Source: UBA7672 sp040398465
GTDB taxonomy: Bacteria; Pseudomonadota; Alphaproteobacteria; Caulobacterales; Hyphomonadaceae
Assembly (NCBI GenBank): GCA_040398465.1
Contig: JBBAUA010000051.1
Location: forward strand, 1 to 24,357
Direction: 5' to 3'
Length of the DNA stretch: 24,357 nt
The notes below the pieces were generated by a model. It ran no database searches and was not told the DNA's origin. It worked only from the letters and a program-made list of their open reading frames with translations. Positions 1 to 8,122 of this stretch are shown one piece after another (within the stretch, counting starts at the first letter, position 1; the number at the start of each line of letters is the position of its first letter). The translations under genes and the position numbers were made by a program.

Positions 1-1973
1 TCGGCCCCAGCACGATCCGCGTCAATGTCGACGTGCTGGAATCGCTGATGACCATGGTCTCCGAGCTGGTGCTCACGCGTAACCAGCTGTTGCAGATCCT
101 TCGCAACTCCACCGACAGCGAGTTCAAGGCCCCGCTGCAGCGCCTCTCCGGCGTTACCGCCGAGCTGCAGGAATGCGTGATGAAGACGCGCATGCAGCCC
201 ATCGGCTCGGCGTGGAAGAAACTCCCGCGCATCGTCCGCGACGCCTCGAACGACCTGCACAAGAAGATCGACCTCGTCATGGAAGGCGAGGCGACCGAAC
301 TGGATCGCCAGGTGCTCGAATTGATCAAGGATCCGCTCACGCACATGATCCGCAACTCGTGCGATCACGGCGTCGAAACCATCGCGCAACGCATTGCCGC
401 AGGAAAATCCGAGAACGGCACGATCAAGCTGCGCGCCTATCACGAAGGCGGTCACATCCTCATCGAGGTGTCCGACGACGGCGCCGGCCTCAACACCGAC
501 CGGATCCGCTCGAAAGCCATCGAGAAGGGCGTCATCGACATCGCCGAATCCATGGCGATGACCGACGCCCAGATCCACCGCCTCATCTTCGCGCCCGGAT
601 TTTCCACGGCCGCAAAGGTCACCAACATCTCAGGCCGCGGCGTCGGCATGGACGTGGTGAAGACCAATGTCGAGCTCATCGGCGGCACGATCGACCTGCG
701 CTCGCGCTACGGCCATGGGACGACCTTCATCATCAAGATCCCGCTGACTCTCGCCATCATCTCGGCGCTCATCGTCGGCGTTGAGGATCACCGCTTCGCC
801 CTGCCGCAACTCTCCGTCCTCGAACTGGTCCGCGCCGGCAAGCGCTTCGAGCACAAGATCGAGCTCATCAATTCGACGCGCGTCCTGCGCCTGCGCGACC
901 ACCTGCTGCCGCTCGTCGCTCTCTCCGACTGCCTCAACCTCATGGTCGACGAAGACCGCGGCGACCGCAGCGCCTGCATCGTCATCATGCAGGTCGGCGA
1001 ACTGCGCTTTGGCCTGATCGTCGACGAAGTATTCGACACCGAGGAAATCGTCGTCAAGCCGCTGTCGAAGCGTCTCGGCGCCATGTCCGAGTACTCGGGC
1101 GCCACCATCCTTGGCGACGGTTCCGTCATCATGATCCTCGATCCCAACGGCATCTCGCGCTCGGTCGCCAATGTCGAGCGCAGCGTCAACCGCCTGCTCG
1201 ACGAGCAGTCCCGCGCTGCCGCGGCCGCGGCGAAGGCTTCGGAGCACAAGGTCAGCCTGTTGCTCTTCTCGGCCGGCGGCGCCGAGCCGCGCGCTTGCCC
1301 GCTCTCGCTCGTCACGCGTCTCGAAGACCTCGACGCCTCGACCATCGAGATGACCAGTCGTGGCCCCGTCGTCCAGTACCGCGGCCGTCTCATGCCGCTC
1401 GCCCCGGCCGGTGGAATGGTCCGCCATGAGGGCCGCCAGCCCGTCCTCGTCTTCAGCCAGGGCTCCGTCGTCGTCGGTCTCGCCGTCGACGCCATCCTCG
1501 ACATTGTCGAAGAGACCCTCGACATCCAGCTCGGCGGCCAGGCGCCCGGCGTTCTCGGCACGGCCGTGCTCAAGGGCAAGTCGACGGAGATCGTCGATGT
1601 CGGCCACTACCTCAGCCAGGCCGAACCCGCCTGGGCTTCTGCCGCCATCGAGATGGACCCGCGCGCCAACCGCAAGCGCGTCCTGCTGATCGAGTCCCAC
1701 CCCTTCTTCCGCAACCTGCTCGCGCCGATGGTCAGCGCGGCCGGCTATGACGTCACCGTCGCGGAAGGCCTCGAAGAGGCGAGGGCGCGCCTCGCGGCCG
1801 GCGCCACGTTCGACGTGGTTCTCACCGACGCCGACAGCCCCATCGACAATGTCGCCGGAGCGCAGGTCATCCCGCTCTCCAGCCGCCGGGACGCAGAAGC
1901 AGTTCCGAAATCAGATCGTTATGCGCTGCTGGACGCGATCCAGCGCGCCATCCGCAGCGGAGAAGCCGCATGA
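1..1973 (+). CDS. cheA: Chemotaxis histidine kinase CheA, 5'-truncated by the window, with C-terminal second CheW-like and receiver-like domains
   Basis: This is the kinase of the chemotaxis complex; it takes signals from receptors through CheW and phosphorylates CheY and CheB. The frame is open from base 3, so the start and the histidine phosphotransfer domain lie upstream; about 656 residues remain. Numbering from codon 33-35: dimerisation helices about 1-60, ATPase domain about 95-240 with N-box HMIRNSCDHG (104-113), G1 box SDDGAG (147-152) and G2 box GRGVGMD (201-207), and CheW-like domain about 241-385. After an alanine-rich linker comes a second CheW-like domain (about 405-528) and a receiver-like domain (about 549-642). 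In the latter the usual acidic pair is replaced by IES, while an aspartate in the VVLTDAD stretch and a lysine near 626 could correspond to the phosphoacceptor and conserved lysine. The stop overlaps the cheW start by 4 bases. The kinase core is certain; activity of the receiver is doubtful. Confidence 0.97.
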   Translation, partial: GPSTIRVNVDVLESLMTMVSELVLTRNQLLQILRNSTDSEFKAPLQRLSGVTAELQECVMKTRMQPIGSAWKKLPRIVRDASNDLHKKIDLVMEGEATELDRQVLELIKDPLTHMIRNSCDHGVETIAQRIAAGKSENGTIKLRAYHEGGHILIEVSDDGAGLNTDRIRSKAIEKGVIDIAESMAMTDAQIHRLIFAPGFSTAAKVTNISGRGVGMDVVKTNVELIGGTIDLRSRYGHGTTFIIKIPLTLAIISALIVGVEDHRFALPQLSVLELVRAGKRFEHKIELINSTRVLRLRDHLLPLVALSDCLNLMVDEDRGDRSACIVIMQVGELRFGLIVDEVFDTEEIVVKPLSKRLGAMSEYSGATILGDGSVIMILDPNGISRSVANVERSVNRLLDEQSRAAAAAAKASEHKVSLLLFSAGGAEPRACPLSLVTRLEDLDASTIEMTSRGPVVQYRGRLMPLAPAGGMVRHEGRQPVLVFSQGSVVVGLAVDAILDIVEETLDIQLGGQAPGVLGTAVLKGKSTEIVDVGHYLSQAEPAWASAAIEMDPRANRKRVLLIESHPFFRNLLAPMVSAAGYDVTVAEGLEEARARLAAGATFDVVLTDADSPIDNVAGAQVIPLSSRRDAEAVPKSDRYALLDAIQRAIRSGEAA

Positions 1974-2428
1974 GCATTCGCGAATACGTCACCTTCCGGA
2001 TCGGCGAGCAGCTGTTCGGCTTGAGCGTCACCGAGATCCACGACGTCTTCCGCCCCGCCCGGATGACGCCCGTCCCGCTTTCCAATTCGGAAATCGCCGG
2101 CGTCCTCAATCTTCGGGGACGAATTGTCACCGCAATCGACGCCCGCAGCCGCCTCGGCCTGCCTGCGCGAGAAAAAACAGATAAAGTTCAGAGTCTTGCG
2201 ATCGGCGTCGAGTATGGCGGCGAAAGCTTCGGGATGGTCATCGACGAGATCGGCGATGTTGTCCGGCTCGACGACACCGAGTTGGAGCAAAATCCCGTTA
2301 ACCTTGACGCGACATGGTCAGGTGTATCGCGCGGCGTCTACCGCCTCGACAACCGGCTGCTGGTCATCATGGATATCGACCAGATGCTCGCCGGCGCAGG
2401 ACAGGGAAGCGCCGCGGCCGCGGCTTGA
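1970..2428 (+). CDS. cheW: Chemotaxis coupling protein CheW
   Basis: CheW is the cytoplasmic scaffold that links chemoreceptor tips to CheA. The 152-residue product is one CheW domain of normal size. It starts with a beta strand (REYVTFRIGEQLFGLSV) and carries the typical GVLNLRGRIVTAID stretch at about residues 44-57, with the second barrel around residues 65-140. The C-terminus is a short alanine-rich tail. The ATG lies in an ATGA overlap with the cheA stop, implying translational coupling. The neighbours cheA and cheY support the call. Confidence 0.96.
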   Translation: MSIREYVTFRIGEQLFGLSVTEIHDVFRPARMTPVPLSNSEIAGVLNLRGRIVTAIDARSRLGLPAREKTDKVQSLAIGVEYGGESFGMVIDEIGDVVRLDDTELEQNPVNLDATWSGVSRGVYRLDNRLLVIMDIDQMLAGAGQGSAAAAA

Positions 2429-2438
2429 GGGATGGGTC

Positions 2439-2804
2439 ATGAAACGCTGTCTGATTGTTGACGATAGCCGGGTCGTCCGGAAAGTCGCCCGCCGCATTGT
2501 CGAAGACCTTCGCTTCGAGGCCGACGAAGCCGCCGACGGCGCCCAGGCGCTGGAAGCCTGCCGCAAGACCATGCCAGACTGCATCCTGCTCGACTGGAAC
2601 ATGCCCGTGATGAACGGCATCGACTTCCTGCGCGCCCTGCGCCGCGAGCCGGGCGGCGAGCGCCCCACCGTCGTCTTCTGCACGACCGAGAACGACATGA
2701 GCCACATCGCCGAAGCCATGCGCTCCGGCGCCAACGAATACATCATGAAGCCGTTCGACTCCGAGATCATCGAATCCAAGTTCAACGAAGTCGGCCTCTG
2801 CTGA
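2439..2804 (+). CDS. cheY: Chemotaxis response regulator CheY
   Basis: This is a single-domain receiver of 121 residues that carries the CheA phosphoryl signal, presumably to the flagellar switch. All signature residues are visible: acidic pair D8-D9 (LIVDDS), phosphoacceptor D52 (LLDWNMP), switch threonine in FCTTEND (82-83), and K104 in YIMKPFD. ATG 2439 was chosen because it sits 10 bases after the cheW stop with a GAGGG-like ribosome site, and because the family starts directly at the first beta strand. The frame stays open upstream into cheW, but that is not coding. There is no output domain. Confidence 0.96.
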   Translation: MKRCLIVDDSRVVRKVARRIVEDLRFEADEAADGAQALEACRKTMPDCILLDWNMPVMNGIDFLRALRREPGGERPTVVFCTTENDMSHIAEAMRSGANEYIMKPFDSEIIESKFNEVGLC

Positions 2805-2817
2805 GCCATTTGAAACC

Positions 2818-3903
2818 GTGACGCTTGCATCCCGCCAGCCTGAGTCCGACCGCCGCGTCCGCGTCATGCTTGTGGACGACAGCGCGATCGTGCGCGGATT
2901 CATGCGGCGTTGGATTGACGAGGACCCGCGCGTCGATCTCGTGAAAGTCTGTTCCGACGGCCAGCAGGCCGTCGCCGAAGTCGCCGCCACCAAGCCGGAC
3001 GTCATCGTGCTCGATATCGAGATGCCGAACATGGATGGCCTCACCGCCCTTCCGCATCTGCGCCGTCTCGCGCCCGACGCCCGCATCATCATGGCCTCGA
3101 CCCTGACGACCCAGGGCGCACAGCAGACGGTCAAGGCGCTGTCGCTCGGCGCCGCTGATTTCATCGCCAAGCCGCAGGCCAGCGCCATGGGCGGCGTCGA
3201 CAGCTATCGGCGCGACCTGATCGACAAGATCGTCGCTCTCGGACAGCGGCCAGGCCTGTCCCGATCCGGCACGGCGCCGTCGCGCCCGTTCAACCTGCGC
3301 CCGCGTTCGCCGGTGCTCGCGCCGGCCTCCGTCCTGGTCATCGCCGCGTCCACCGGCGGGCCGTCGGCGCTCCCCGTCTTTCTCGGACCCATCGCGCGCC
3401 GTATCGAAGTGCCGATCCTGATCGTCCAGCACATGCCGGCAACATTCACCCCCGTCTTCGCCGAGAAGCTGGAATCCGTCATCGGCAAGCGCTGCCGCGA
3501 AGCGGTCGATGGCGATGTGCTCGCCCCGGGCTGCGTTTTCCTTGCGCCGGGCGACAAGCACATGCGCGTCGCGCGCGGACCTGCCGGCCGCATCGTCACG
3601 CTGGATCGCGGCGAGCCCGTCAACTTCTGCCGCCCCGCCGCCGATCCTCTCTTCGAATCCGCCGCCGCCGCCTTCGGCAACCGCGTCCTCGGCGTCGTCC
3701 TAACCGGCATGGGCCATGATGGCCGTGACGGGGCAGGGCATGTCGTGAAAGCCGGCGGACGCATCATCGCCCAGGATGAAGCGACCAGCGTTGTGTGGGG
3801 CATGCCCGGCGCCGTCGCCGCGGCCGGACACGCGGAAGCCGTGAAGCCTCTCAAAGACCTCGGTGCACTGGCGTTGCGTATGTTGAACGGAGAAGCTGCG
3901 TGA
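2818..3903 (+). CDS. cheB: Chemotaxis protein-glutamate methylesterase/glutaminase CheB
   Basis: CheB removes methyl groups from receptor glutamates (and deamidates glutamines) when phosphorylated by CheA, which resets adaptation. The 361-residue product has an N-terminal receiver (acidic pair D20-D21, phosphoacceptor D66 in VLDIEMP, K118 in IAKPQ). A proline/arginine-rich linker follows at about 145-168, then the esterase domain with catalytic triad S178 (AASTGG), H205 (VQHMP) and D301 (GMGHDG). The start is GTG at 2818, 13 bases after cheY; no upstream ATG is available and the next in-frame ATG would cut into the receiver. No strong ribosome site is visible. The end overlaps the cheR start as GTGA. 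Confidence 0.96.
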   Translation: MTLASRQPESDRRVRVMLVDDSAIVRGFMRRWIDEDPRVDLVKVCSDGQQAVAEVAATKPDVIVLDIEMPNMDGLTALPHLRRLAPDARIIMASTLTTQGAQQTVKALSLGAADFIAKPQASAMGGVDSYRRDLIDKIVALGQRPGLSRSGTAPSRPFNLRPRSPVLAPASVLVIAASTGGPSALPVFLGPIARRIEVPILIVQHMPATFTPVFAEKLESVIGKRCREAVDGDVLAPGCVFLAPGDKHMRVARGPAGRIVTLDRGEPVNFCRPAADPLFESAAAAFGNRVLGVVLTGMGHDGRDGAGHVVKAGGRIIAQDEATSVVWGMPGAVAAAGHAEAVKPLKDLGALALRMLNGEAA

Positions 3904-4727
3904 ACAGTCAGGATTTCGATTTCGTCTCACAGCTTCTGCGCAAGCGCGCCGGAATCGTGCTCGGCACCGACAAGATGTACCTGCTCGAAAGCCGCCTCGC
4001 CCCGCTCGCGCGCAAGGAAGGCCTGCCCTCGATCGACGATCTCATCCAGGTCGTCCGCTCCCGTCGCGACGAGCGCCTGATCACGCAGCTTGTCGACGTC
4101 ATGACGACCAACGAGACCTTCTTCTTCCGCGACAAGACGCCGTTCGACCACCTGAAGGAAGCCGTCCTCCCCGTCCTCGGCCAGGCCCGCAAGGGGCAGC
4201 GCATCCGCATCTGGTGCGCCGCCTGCTCGACGGGACAGGAGCCGTACTCCATCGCGATGATGATCGACCAGCAGCCCGCGCTCACCGGCGGCGTGCCCGT
4301 CGAGATCGTCGCCACCGACATCTCCGAGCGCTGCCTCGACCGTGCGCGCCAGGGCCTGTTCACGCAGTTCGAAGTCCAGCGCGGCCTGCCGATCCAGATG
4401 CTGATGCATCACTTCACACAGCAGGATGATCACTGGCGCATCTCCGAGCGCATCCGCTCGATGGTGACGTTCCGCAAGATGAACCTGATGGATCCGGCCT
4501 ACAACCTCGGCAAGTTCGACGTCATCTTCTGCCGCAACGTCCTGATCTACTTCGACGGCCCGACCAAGTCCGAGGTGATGAACCGCCTGGCCCAGTCGAT
4601 GAACCCGGGCGGCTTCCTGATGCTGGGCGCCGCCGAAACGGTCATCGGCCTGACGCAGGCGTTCGAAAGCGCGCAGGATCGCCGCGGCCTGTACAAGCTG
4701 TCCTCGAAGGCCATCAAAGCCGCCTGA
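3900..4727 (+). CDS. cheR: Chemotaxis receptor methyltransferase CheR
   Basis: CheR transfers methyl groups from S-adenosylmethionine to receptor glutamates, opposing CheB. The 275-residue product has the N-terminal helical CheR domain (about 1-75) ending in NETFFFRD (71-78), then the methyltransferase fold with the SAM-binding loop WCAACSTGQEPYSI (105-118) and CRNVLIYF (211-218). I chose GTG 3900, which overlaps the cheB stop by 4 bases; an in-frame ATG at 3795 lies deep inside cheB and would add an unrelated tail. This is the last recognisable gene of the che operon in the window. No cheD follows, and no clear terminator was seen after it. Confidence 0.96.
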   Translation: MNSQDFDFVSQLLRKRAGIVLGTDKMYLLESRLAPLARKEGLPSIDDLIQVVRSRRDERLITQLVDVMTTNETFFFRDKTPFDHLKEAVLPVLGQARKGQRIRIWCAACSTGQEPYSIAMMIDQQPALTGGVPVEIVATDISERCLDRARQGLFTQFEVQRGLPIQMLMHHFTQQDDHWRISERIRSMVTFRKMNLMDPAYNLGKFDVIFCRNVLIYFDGPTKSEVMNRLAQSMNPGGFLMLGAAETVIGLTQAFESAQDRRGLYKLSSKAIKAA

Positions 4728-4898
4728 TCCGGCCATCTCGCCGCAGCGGGACGTTCTGTCTCAGCCCGAATTCGCCCGGCGCCACCGGTTTCTGCGGTGA
4801 GCCGTCCCAGCCTGCGTCAACACGCCATGGCTAATGTCACGTCTGTGTCGCTGAGTGTAGCGAACCTTGCCGACGTCAGGGGGCCACGGAACTCGCCG

Positions 4899-5018
4899 AT
4901 GCAGAAGCGCTTCATCATATGGGTCCCCGCCTTCGCCATCCTCGTGATGGCCCTCGCCGTCGCCGGCCTCATGCCTGTGCCCGAAACGCCCGCCGCCGAA
5001 CAGCGCGCCGACAGGTAG
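4899..5018 (+). CDS. Possible small single-pass membrane peptide (39 aa)
   Basis: This short frame encodes a basic N-terminus (MQKRF), about 20 hydrophobic residues (IIWVPAFAILVMALAVAGLM) and a short polar tail, which is the layout of a one-helix inner-membrane peptide. A G-rich stretch lies about 20 bases upstream and an ACGGA about 8 bases upstream, so the ribosome site is weak. It stands alone downstream of cheR. I do not recognise a family. It could be a chance frame in a GC-rich spacer. Confidence 0.33.
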   Translation: MQKRFIIWVPAFAILVMALAVAGLMPVPETPAAEQRADR

Positions 5019-5806
5019 CGCGGACGCCCTTCGCAATGAGGTAAGCTTCCGCCACGCGGTTCCGCCCACTGAAAGGGGGCGGACAGGTGGGGGTGATCTC
5101 TCAACGTGTCCCGCCAAAACCAGCTGATTCTGGACGCACCTTCTCGAGTTCATCGCGAACCATTTCAACGCGCTGCACGCATCAATCCCGCCGATTCCAG
5201 ACCAGCGCGTCCCCCACCTCCAGACCTCTGAGATACTCCAGTCATCCATCCCGCAGGGAGGGCGGCTGGTCATTGTTCAGCGGCGGGGGCTGGATGCAGG
5301 CGAGCGTGATGAGCCTCTCGAGCCAACGCGAAGAGAAGCTCGCCGGGGACGGGTCCTGAACAGGCCGGCCCGCACCCCGGCAGCTCAGTGGCGCCAAGCA
5401 TATGGATCAGGGCCGCCGTCCGCGCGCTGCCGCACAACACACCGCCGGGGGCGTGGGATCCGCGAACCTCTTTTCTACCGGTAGCTGTGGAAACAGAGAC
5501 GCCAAACACGCGGGGCATCCCGCGTCCCCGGGCCCTCCAATGAATTGGAGACCCAGAGCGACAGCATCATAGGCGGTTCACAACGGCCTGAATGCGAACG
5601 CACGCCAGAACCCCACCCCCGCAAACGTGCGCTGCAACCACACCTTTCCCCCATCCTGACGTCGGGCCTTGCCATGTCGCCCCCCTGTCACGATGTTATG
5701 CGAGAGAATCGATCACCCCGCTTGCTGGAGCCATGTGGCGCAAGGTGGGGAACCTGACGGGACCGGCGGGTCGCGCCGCCTGACCTGTCAAAGACGACGG
5801 GTACAC
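5019..5806. other. Intergenic stretch without a supported gene
   Basis: Nearly 800 bases with no frame that looks like a functional gene on either strand and no tRNA-like fold found by eye. A 7-bp hairpin (TCCGCCC at 5061-5067 with GGGCGGA at 5077-5083) and a 6-bp hairpin near 5509-5524 are visible, neither with a T run. On the minus strand one frame from about 5400 down to 5101 reads like protein sequence but is broken by TGA codons at 5242-5244 and 5182-5184, so a decayed gene is possible. The upstream region of the HNH gene, presumably with its promoter, is at the right end. Confidence 0.5.
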
Positions 5807-6370
5807 ATGACCCAGATAGTTTCGCACGCGCCGAACGGGTGGCCCGCCCTCGTTCTCAACGCCGATTTCCGTCCGCTATCGTACTATCCGCTCTCTCTCT
5901 GGCCCTGGCAGGAGGTGGTGAAATCCGTGTTTCTCGAGCGGGTGGATGTGGTTGCGGAATACGACGAGTACGTTCACTCGCCCTCGATCACCATGCGCCT
6001 GCCCAGCGTGATCGCGCTGCGGGAGTTCGTGAAGCAGGACCGCCAGCCGGCGTTCACCCGCTTCAACGTCTTCCTGCGCGACGGTTTCGAATGCGCCTAT
6101 TGCGGCAGCCATGAAGACCTGACCTTCGACCACGTCATCCCGCGTTCCAAGGGTGGCCGGACGAGCTGGGAAAACATCGTCGCCGCCTGCAGCCCCTGCA
6201 ACCTCCGCAAGGGCGGCCGGCTCGCGCGCGAGATCGGCATGCACCCCAGCGTGCGCCCGCACAGGCCAACCACCTTCCAGCTGCAGGAGCAGGGCCGGAA
6301 GTTCCCGCCCAACCACCTGCACCAGACATGGCTCGACTACCTCTACTGGGATGTCGAACTGGAGACGTAA
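5807..6370 (+). CDS. HNH endonuclease family protein
   Basis: The 187-residue product has an HNH nuclease fold in its second half. Two zinc-knuckle pairs are visible, C97/C100 (CAYCG) and C128/C131 (CSPCN), framing the catalytic stretch FDHVIPRSKGG (107-117) and the WEN asparagine at 123. The N-terminal 90 residues are a conserved-looking extension (WPALVLNADFRPLSYYPLSL). The start at ATG 5807 was chosen because the protein-like sequence begins there; the frame is open about 140 bases further up but reads as junk. No methylase, toxin or phage gene lies next to it, so a restriction role is not supported. Stand-alone HNH proteins of this kind are common in alphaproteobacterial chromosomes; the cellular substrate is unknown to me. 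Confidence 0.9.
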   Translation: MTQIVSHAPNGWPALVLNADFRPLSYYPLSLWPWQEVVKSVFLERVDVVAEYDEYVHSPSITMRLPSVIALREFVKQDRQPAFTRFNVFLRDGFECAYCGSHEDLTFDHVIPRSKGGRTSWENIVAACSPCNLRKGGRLAREIGMHPSVRPHRPTTFQLQEQGRKFPPNHLHQTWLDYLYWDVELET

Positions 6371-6373
6371 AAA

Positions 6374-6400
6374 GGGTCGCCGGCTAACCTCCGGCGGCCC
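6374..6400 (-). terminator. Intrinsic terminator of the minus-strand DUF6544 gene, overlapping its stop codon
   Basis: Ten-base arms at 6374-6383 and 6391-6400 pair around a 7-base loop. On the minus strand there is one C-A mismatch; on the plus strand the same position is a U-G pair. The minus-strand stem is followed by five T (the A run at 6369-6373). The minus-strand gene's TAG is in the loop, and the A run overlaps the TAA of the HNH gene. Confidence 0.6.
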
Positions 6401-7064
6401 AACTCTCCATGTCTCCCTCCCAGTAGACGAATTCCCTGCCGTCCACGGTCCAACTGACCTCGGCATGGAAAGGCAGCCAGCATCCGCCATGCTGCCGGTA
6501 GTCGGAGTACCGGCCGCTCCATGGCGTAGCCGTGGACTTCCCACCAACCCCGCGCGTCCGGTCCGGCGCAAAAATGCTCGCAATGCGTCCGTCACCGTCG
6601 ATCGTGACGCTGACATCCGCTGCCGTCTCGCCGTCGCCAGCAGTGACGATCAGCCGGTCAGGCCCCTCGCTGCGCCAGCGCAGGGACGCATTGCGCAGAA
6701 TGGCGGCCGGCGCCAGCGCAAGCTCGGCGAGGTAACGCATCAGTTCGCCGCGTGTGAGCGCAGGCGACGAGGGCGGCCGCGCAACGGGGATGAAACCCAG
6801 AGCGCGCACGTCGAGAACGCCGACGCCGCCGACAAGCGCGTCGCGAACCGAGACAACGCCAAACGGTCCCGTCCGCGCGCGCCAGTCGAACGCGCACGAT
6901 GTCGTCGAAATCGTCTGCGTCGCCGTGAACTTCATCCAGCCCGCAGCCGCATCCTGCCGCATCCGGCCCCTCTGCGTCAGGCGGACATCGCCACCCTGTA
7001 CGCTGCCGCACAGTCTCTCGGCGAGATCGCGGACGGGCTGCGGAAGTTGATGCTGAGCGTTCAT
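6384..7064 (-). CDS. DUF6544-like protein of unknown function
   Basis: The 226-residue product resembles proteins I know as DUF6544. The recognisable core starts at RGELMRYLAELALAP and runs through an IDGDGRI turn and APDRTRGVGGK, then TPWSGRYSDYR, WLPFHAEVSW and FVYWEGDMESW at the C-terminus. The pattern suggests a beta-rich binding fold; no catalytic motif or membrane segment is visible, and no function is known to me. ATG 7064 is the first plausible start, and the length looks slightly short for the family, so a few N-terminal residues could be missing. It converges on the HNH gene with only 13 bases between stops and is divergent from the dehydrogenase gene. Confidence 0.75.
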   Translation of the reverse strand: MNAQHQLPQPVRDLAERLCGSVQGGDVRLTQRGRMRQDAAAGWMKFTATQTISTTSCAFDWRARTGPFGVVSVRDALVGGVGVLDVRALGFIPVARPPSSPALTRGELMRYLAELALAPAAILRNASLRWRSEGPDRLIVTAGDGETAADVSVTIDGDGRIASIFAPDRTRGVGGKSTATPWSGRYSDYRQHGGCWLPFHAEVSWTVDGREFVYWEGDMESWAAGG

Positions 7065-7171
7065 GCGATACCAGATGCTCTCGGCCAGTGATCGTTCCGA
7101 AATCAGCTATGCATGAACGATGCACATGCCCGAGAGTTACTGGTGAACCATCAGCGTTCAAAGGATCCGCC

Positions 7172-8122
7172 ATGCCTCCGCGCGAACGCATCGCAATCAT
7201 CGGCGCCGGCCATGTCGGCGCGACCACGGCCTATGCATTGATGCTGCGCGCATTGGTTCGCGAAATCGTGCTGATCGACAGCGACACGGCGCTCGCTGAG
7301 GCGGAAGCAGCAGACTTGTCGCATGGAAATGCACTGGCTCGCCCGGCACGCATCTGGGCAGGCGACTACAAGGATGCCGCGTCAGCACGCATCGCTGTCA
7401 TCACTGCGGGCGCTGCGACGCAGGGCTCCCAGAGCAGGCTGTCCGTCGCAGCGCAAAGCGCCGCCATCGTGACGGCCTGCGTGAAGCTGCTGGCGGCTGC
7501 AGGCTTCGATGGCGTGATCGTGGTCACCTCAAATCCGGTTGACCTCATGGCCCTCGTCGCCGCGCGCCACGCTGGCCTGCCGCCCGGCCGCGTCATCGGC
7601 ACGGGCACGCTGCTGGACTCCAGCAGGCTGCGGCAATTGCTGGCCGAAACGCTCGGCGTGGCCCCGGCCTCTGTCGACGGCGACGTGCTGGGCGAGCATG
7701 GCGACAGCGAAGTCGTCGCCTTCTCGACCGTCCGCATCGGCGGCGTCCCTCTGCGGCAGTTCACGGGCAAAGAGCCCGCCACCGACCACCACCAGATCGC
7801 CGAAGACGTCCGCCAGGCCGGCTACCGCATCGTCGCCGGCAAGGGCTATACGTCCTTCGGTGTCGCCACCGCAACCGTCCGCATCTGCGAAGCAATCCTG
7901 CGCGACGAGAAGGCAGTGCTCCCGGTCTCCACGCTGCTGACCGGCCAGTACGGAATTGCCGACATATTCCTCAGCCTGCCCTGCATCCTCGGCGCGGGCG
8001 GCGCCGAACGCATCCTCACGCCGGCGCTCACCACGGAAGAGGTTGCCGCTTTGCAAGGCTCCGCCGCCGTCCTTGCCGACGCGCTGCGGGCACTCGACAC
8101 CAGCAACGGGGCCCTGACCTGA
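7172..8122 (+). CDS. L-lactate/malate dehydrogenase-family NAD-dependent enzyme
   Basis: The 316-residue product is a full-length 2-hydroxyacid dehydrogenase of the LDH/MDH superfamily, which interconverts a 2-oxoacid and its L-hydroxyacid with NAD. Visible are the dinucleotide loop GAGHVG (11-16), D36 for the adenosine ribose, N121 in VTSNPVD, R152 in LLDSSR for the carboxylate, catalytic H176 in GEHGDSE, and T227 in KGYTSFG, which matches the LDH-type threonine (246 in LDH numbering). At the specificity position (102 in LDH numbering) I align T83, not the Gln of lactate or the Arg of malate enzymes. The physiological substrate is therefore open. ATG 7172 was chosen over an upstream GTG at 7088 because the Rossmann strand begins directly after it. 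The gene is divergent from the DUF6544 gene. Confidence 0.88.
   Translation: MPPRERIAIIGAGHVGATTAYALMLRALVREIVLIDSDTALAEAEAADLSHGNALARPARIWAGDYKDAASARIAVITAGAATQGSQSRLSVAAQSAAIVTACVKLLAAAGFDGVIVVTSNPVDLMALVAARHAGLPPGRVIGTGTLLDSSRLRQLLAETLGVAPASVDGDVLGEHGDSEVVAFSTVRIGGVPLRQFTGKEPATDHHQIAEDVRQAGYRIVAGKGYTSFGVATATVRICEAILRDEKAVLPVSTLLTGQYGIADIFLSLPCILGAGGAERILTPALTTEEVAALQGSAAVLADALRALDTSNGALT

Noticed and set aside
630..1700. Long minus-strand open frame (356 codons) opposite cheA
   Set aside because: It is composed of D, R, G, A and V in proportions typical of an antisense shadow of a GC-rich gene and overlaps a certain CheA coding region.
5041..5100. Possible structured RNA or riboswitch around the GGGGGCGG stretch
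   Set aside because: Compared by eye with cobalamin, FMN, TPP and RNase P cores; only a 7-bp hairpin is present and no conserved core was found.
5509..5524. Hairpin CGCGGG-GCAT-CCCGCG
   Set aside because: A 6-bp GC stem is expected by chance in this DNA, and no T run or gene end is near it.
4728..5806. tRNA or small stable RNA gene in the largest gene-free stretch
   Set aside because: No T-arm like GGTTCGAATC sequence, cloverleaf or SRP-type core was found.
5807..6370. HNH gene as part of a restriction or phage defence system
   Set aside because: No methylase, helicase, toxin or phage gene lies nearby; the neighbours are unrelated chromosomal genes.
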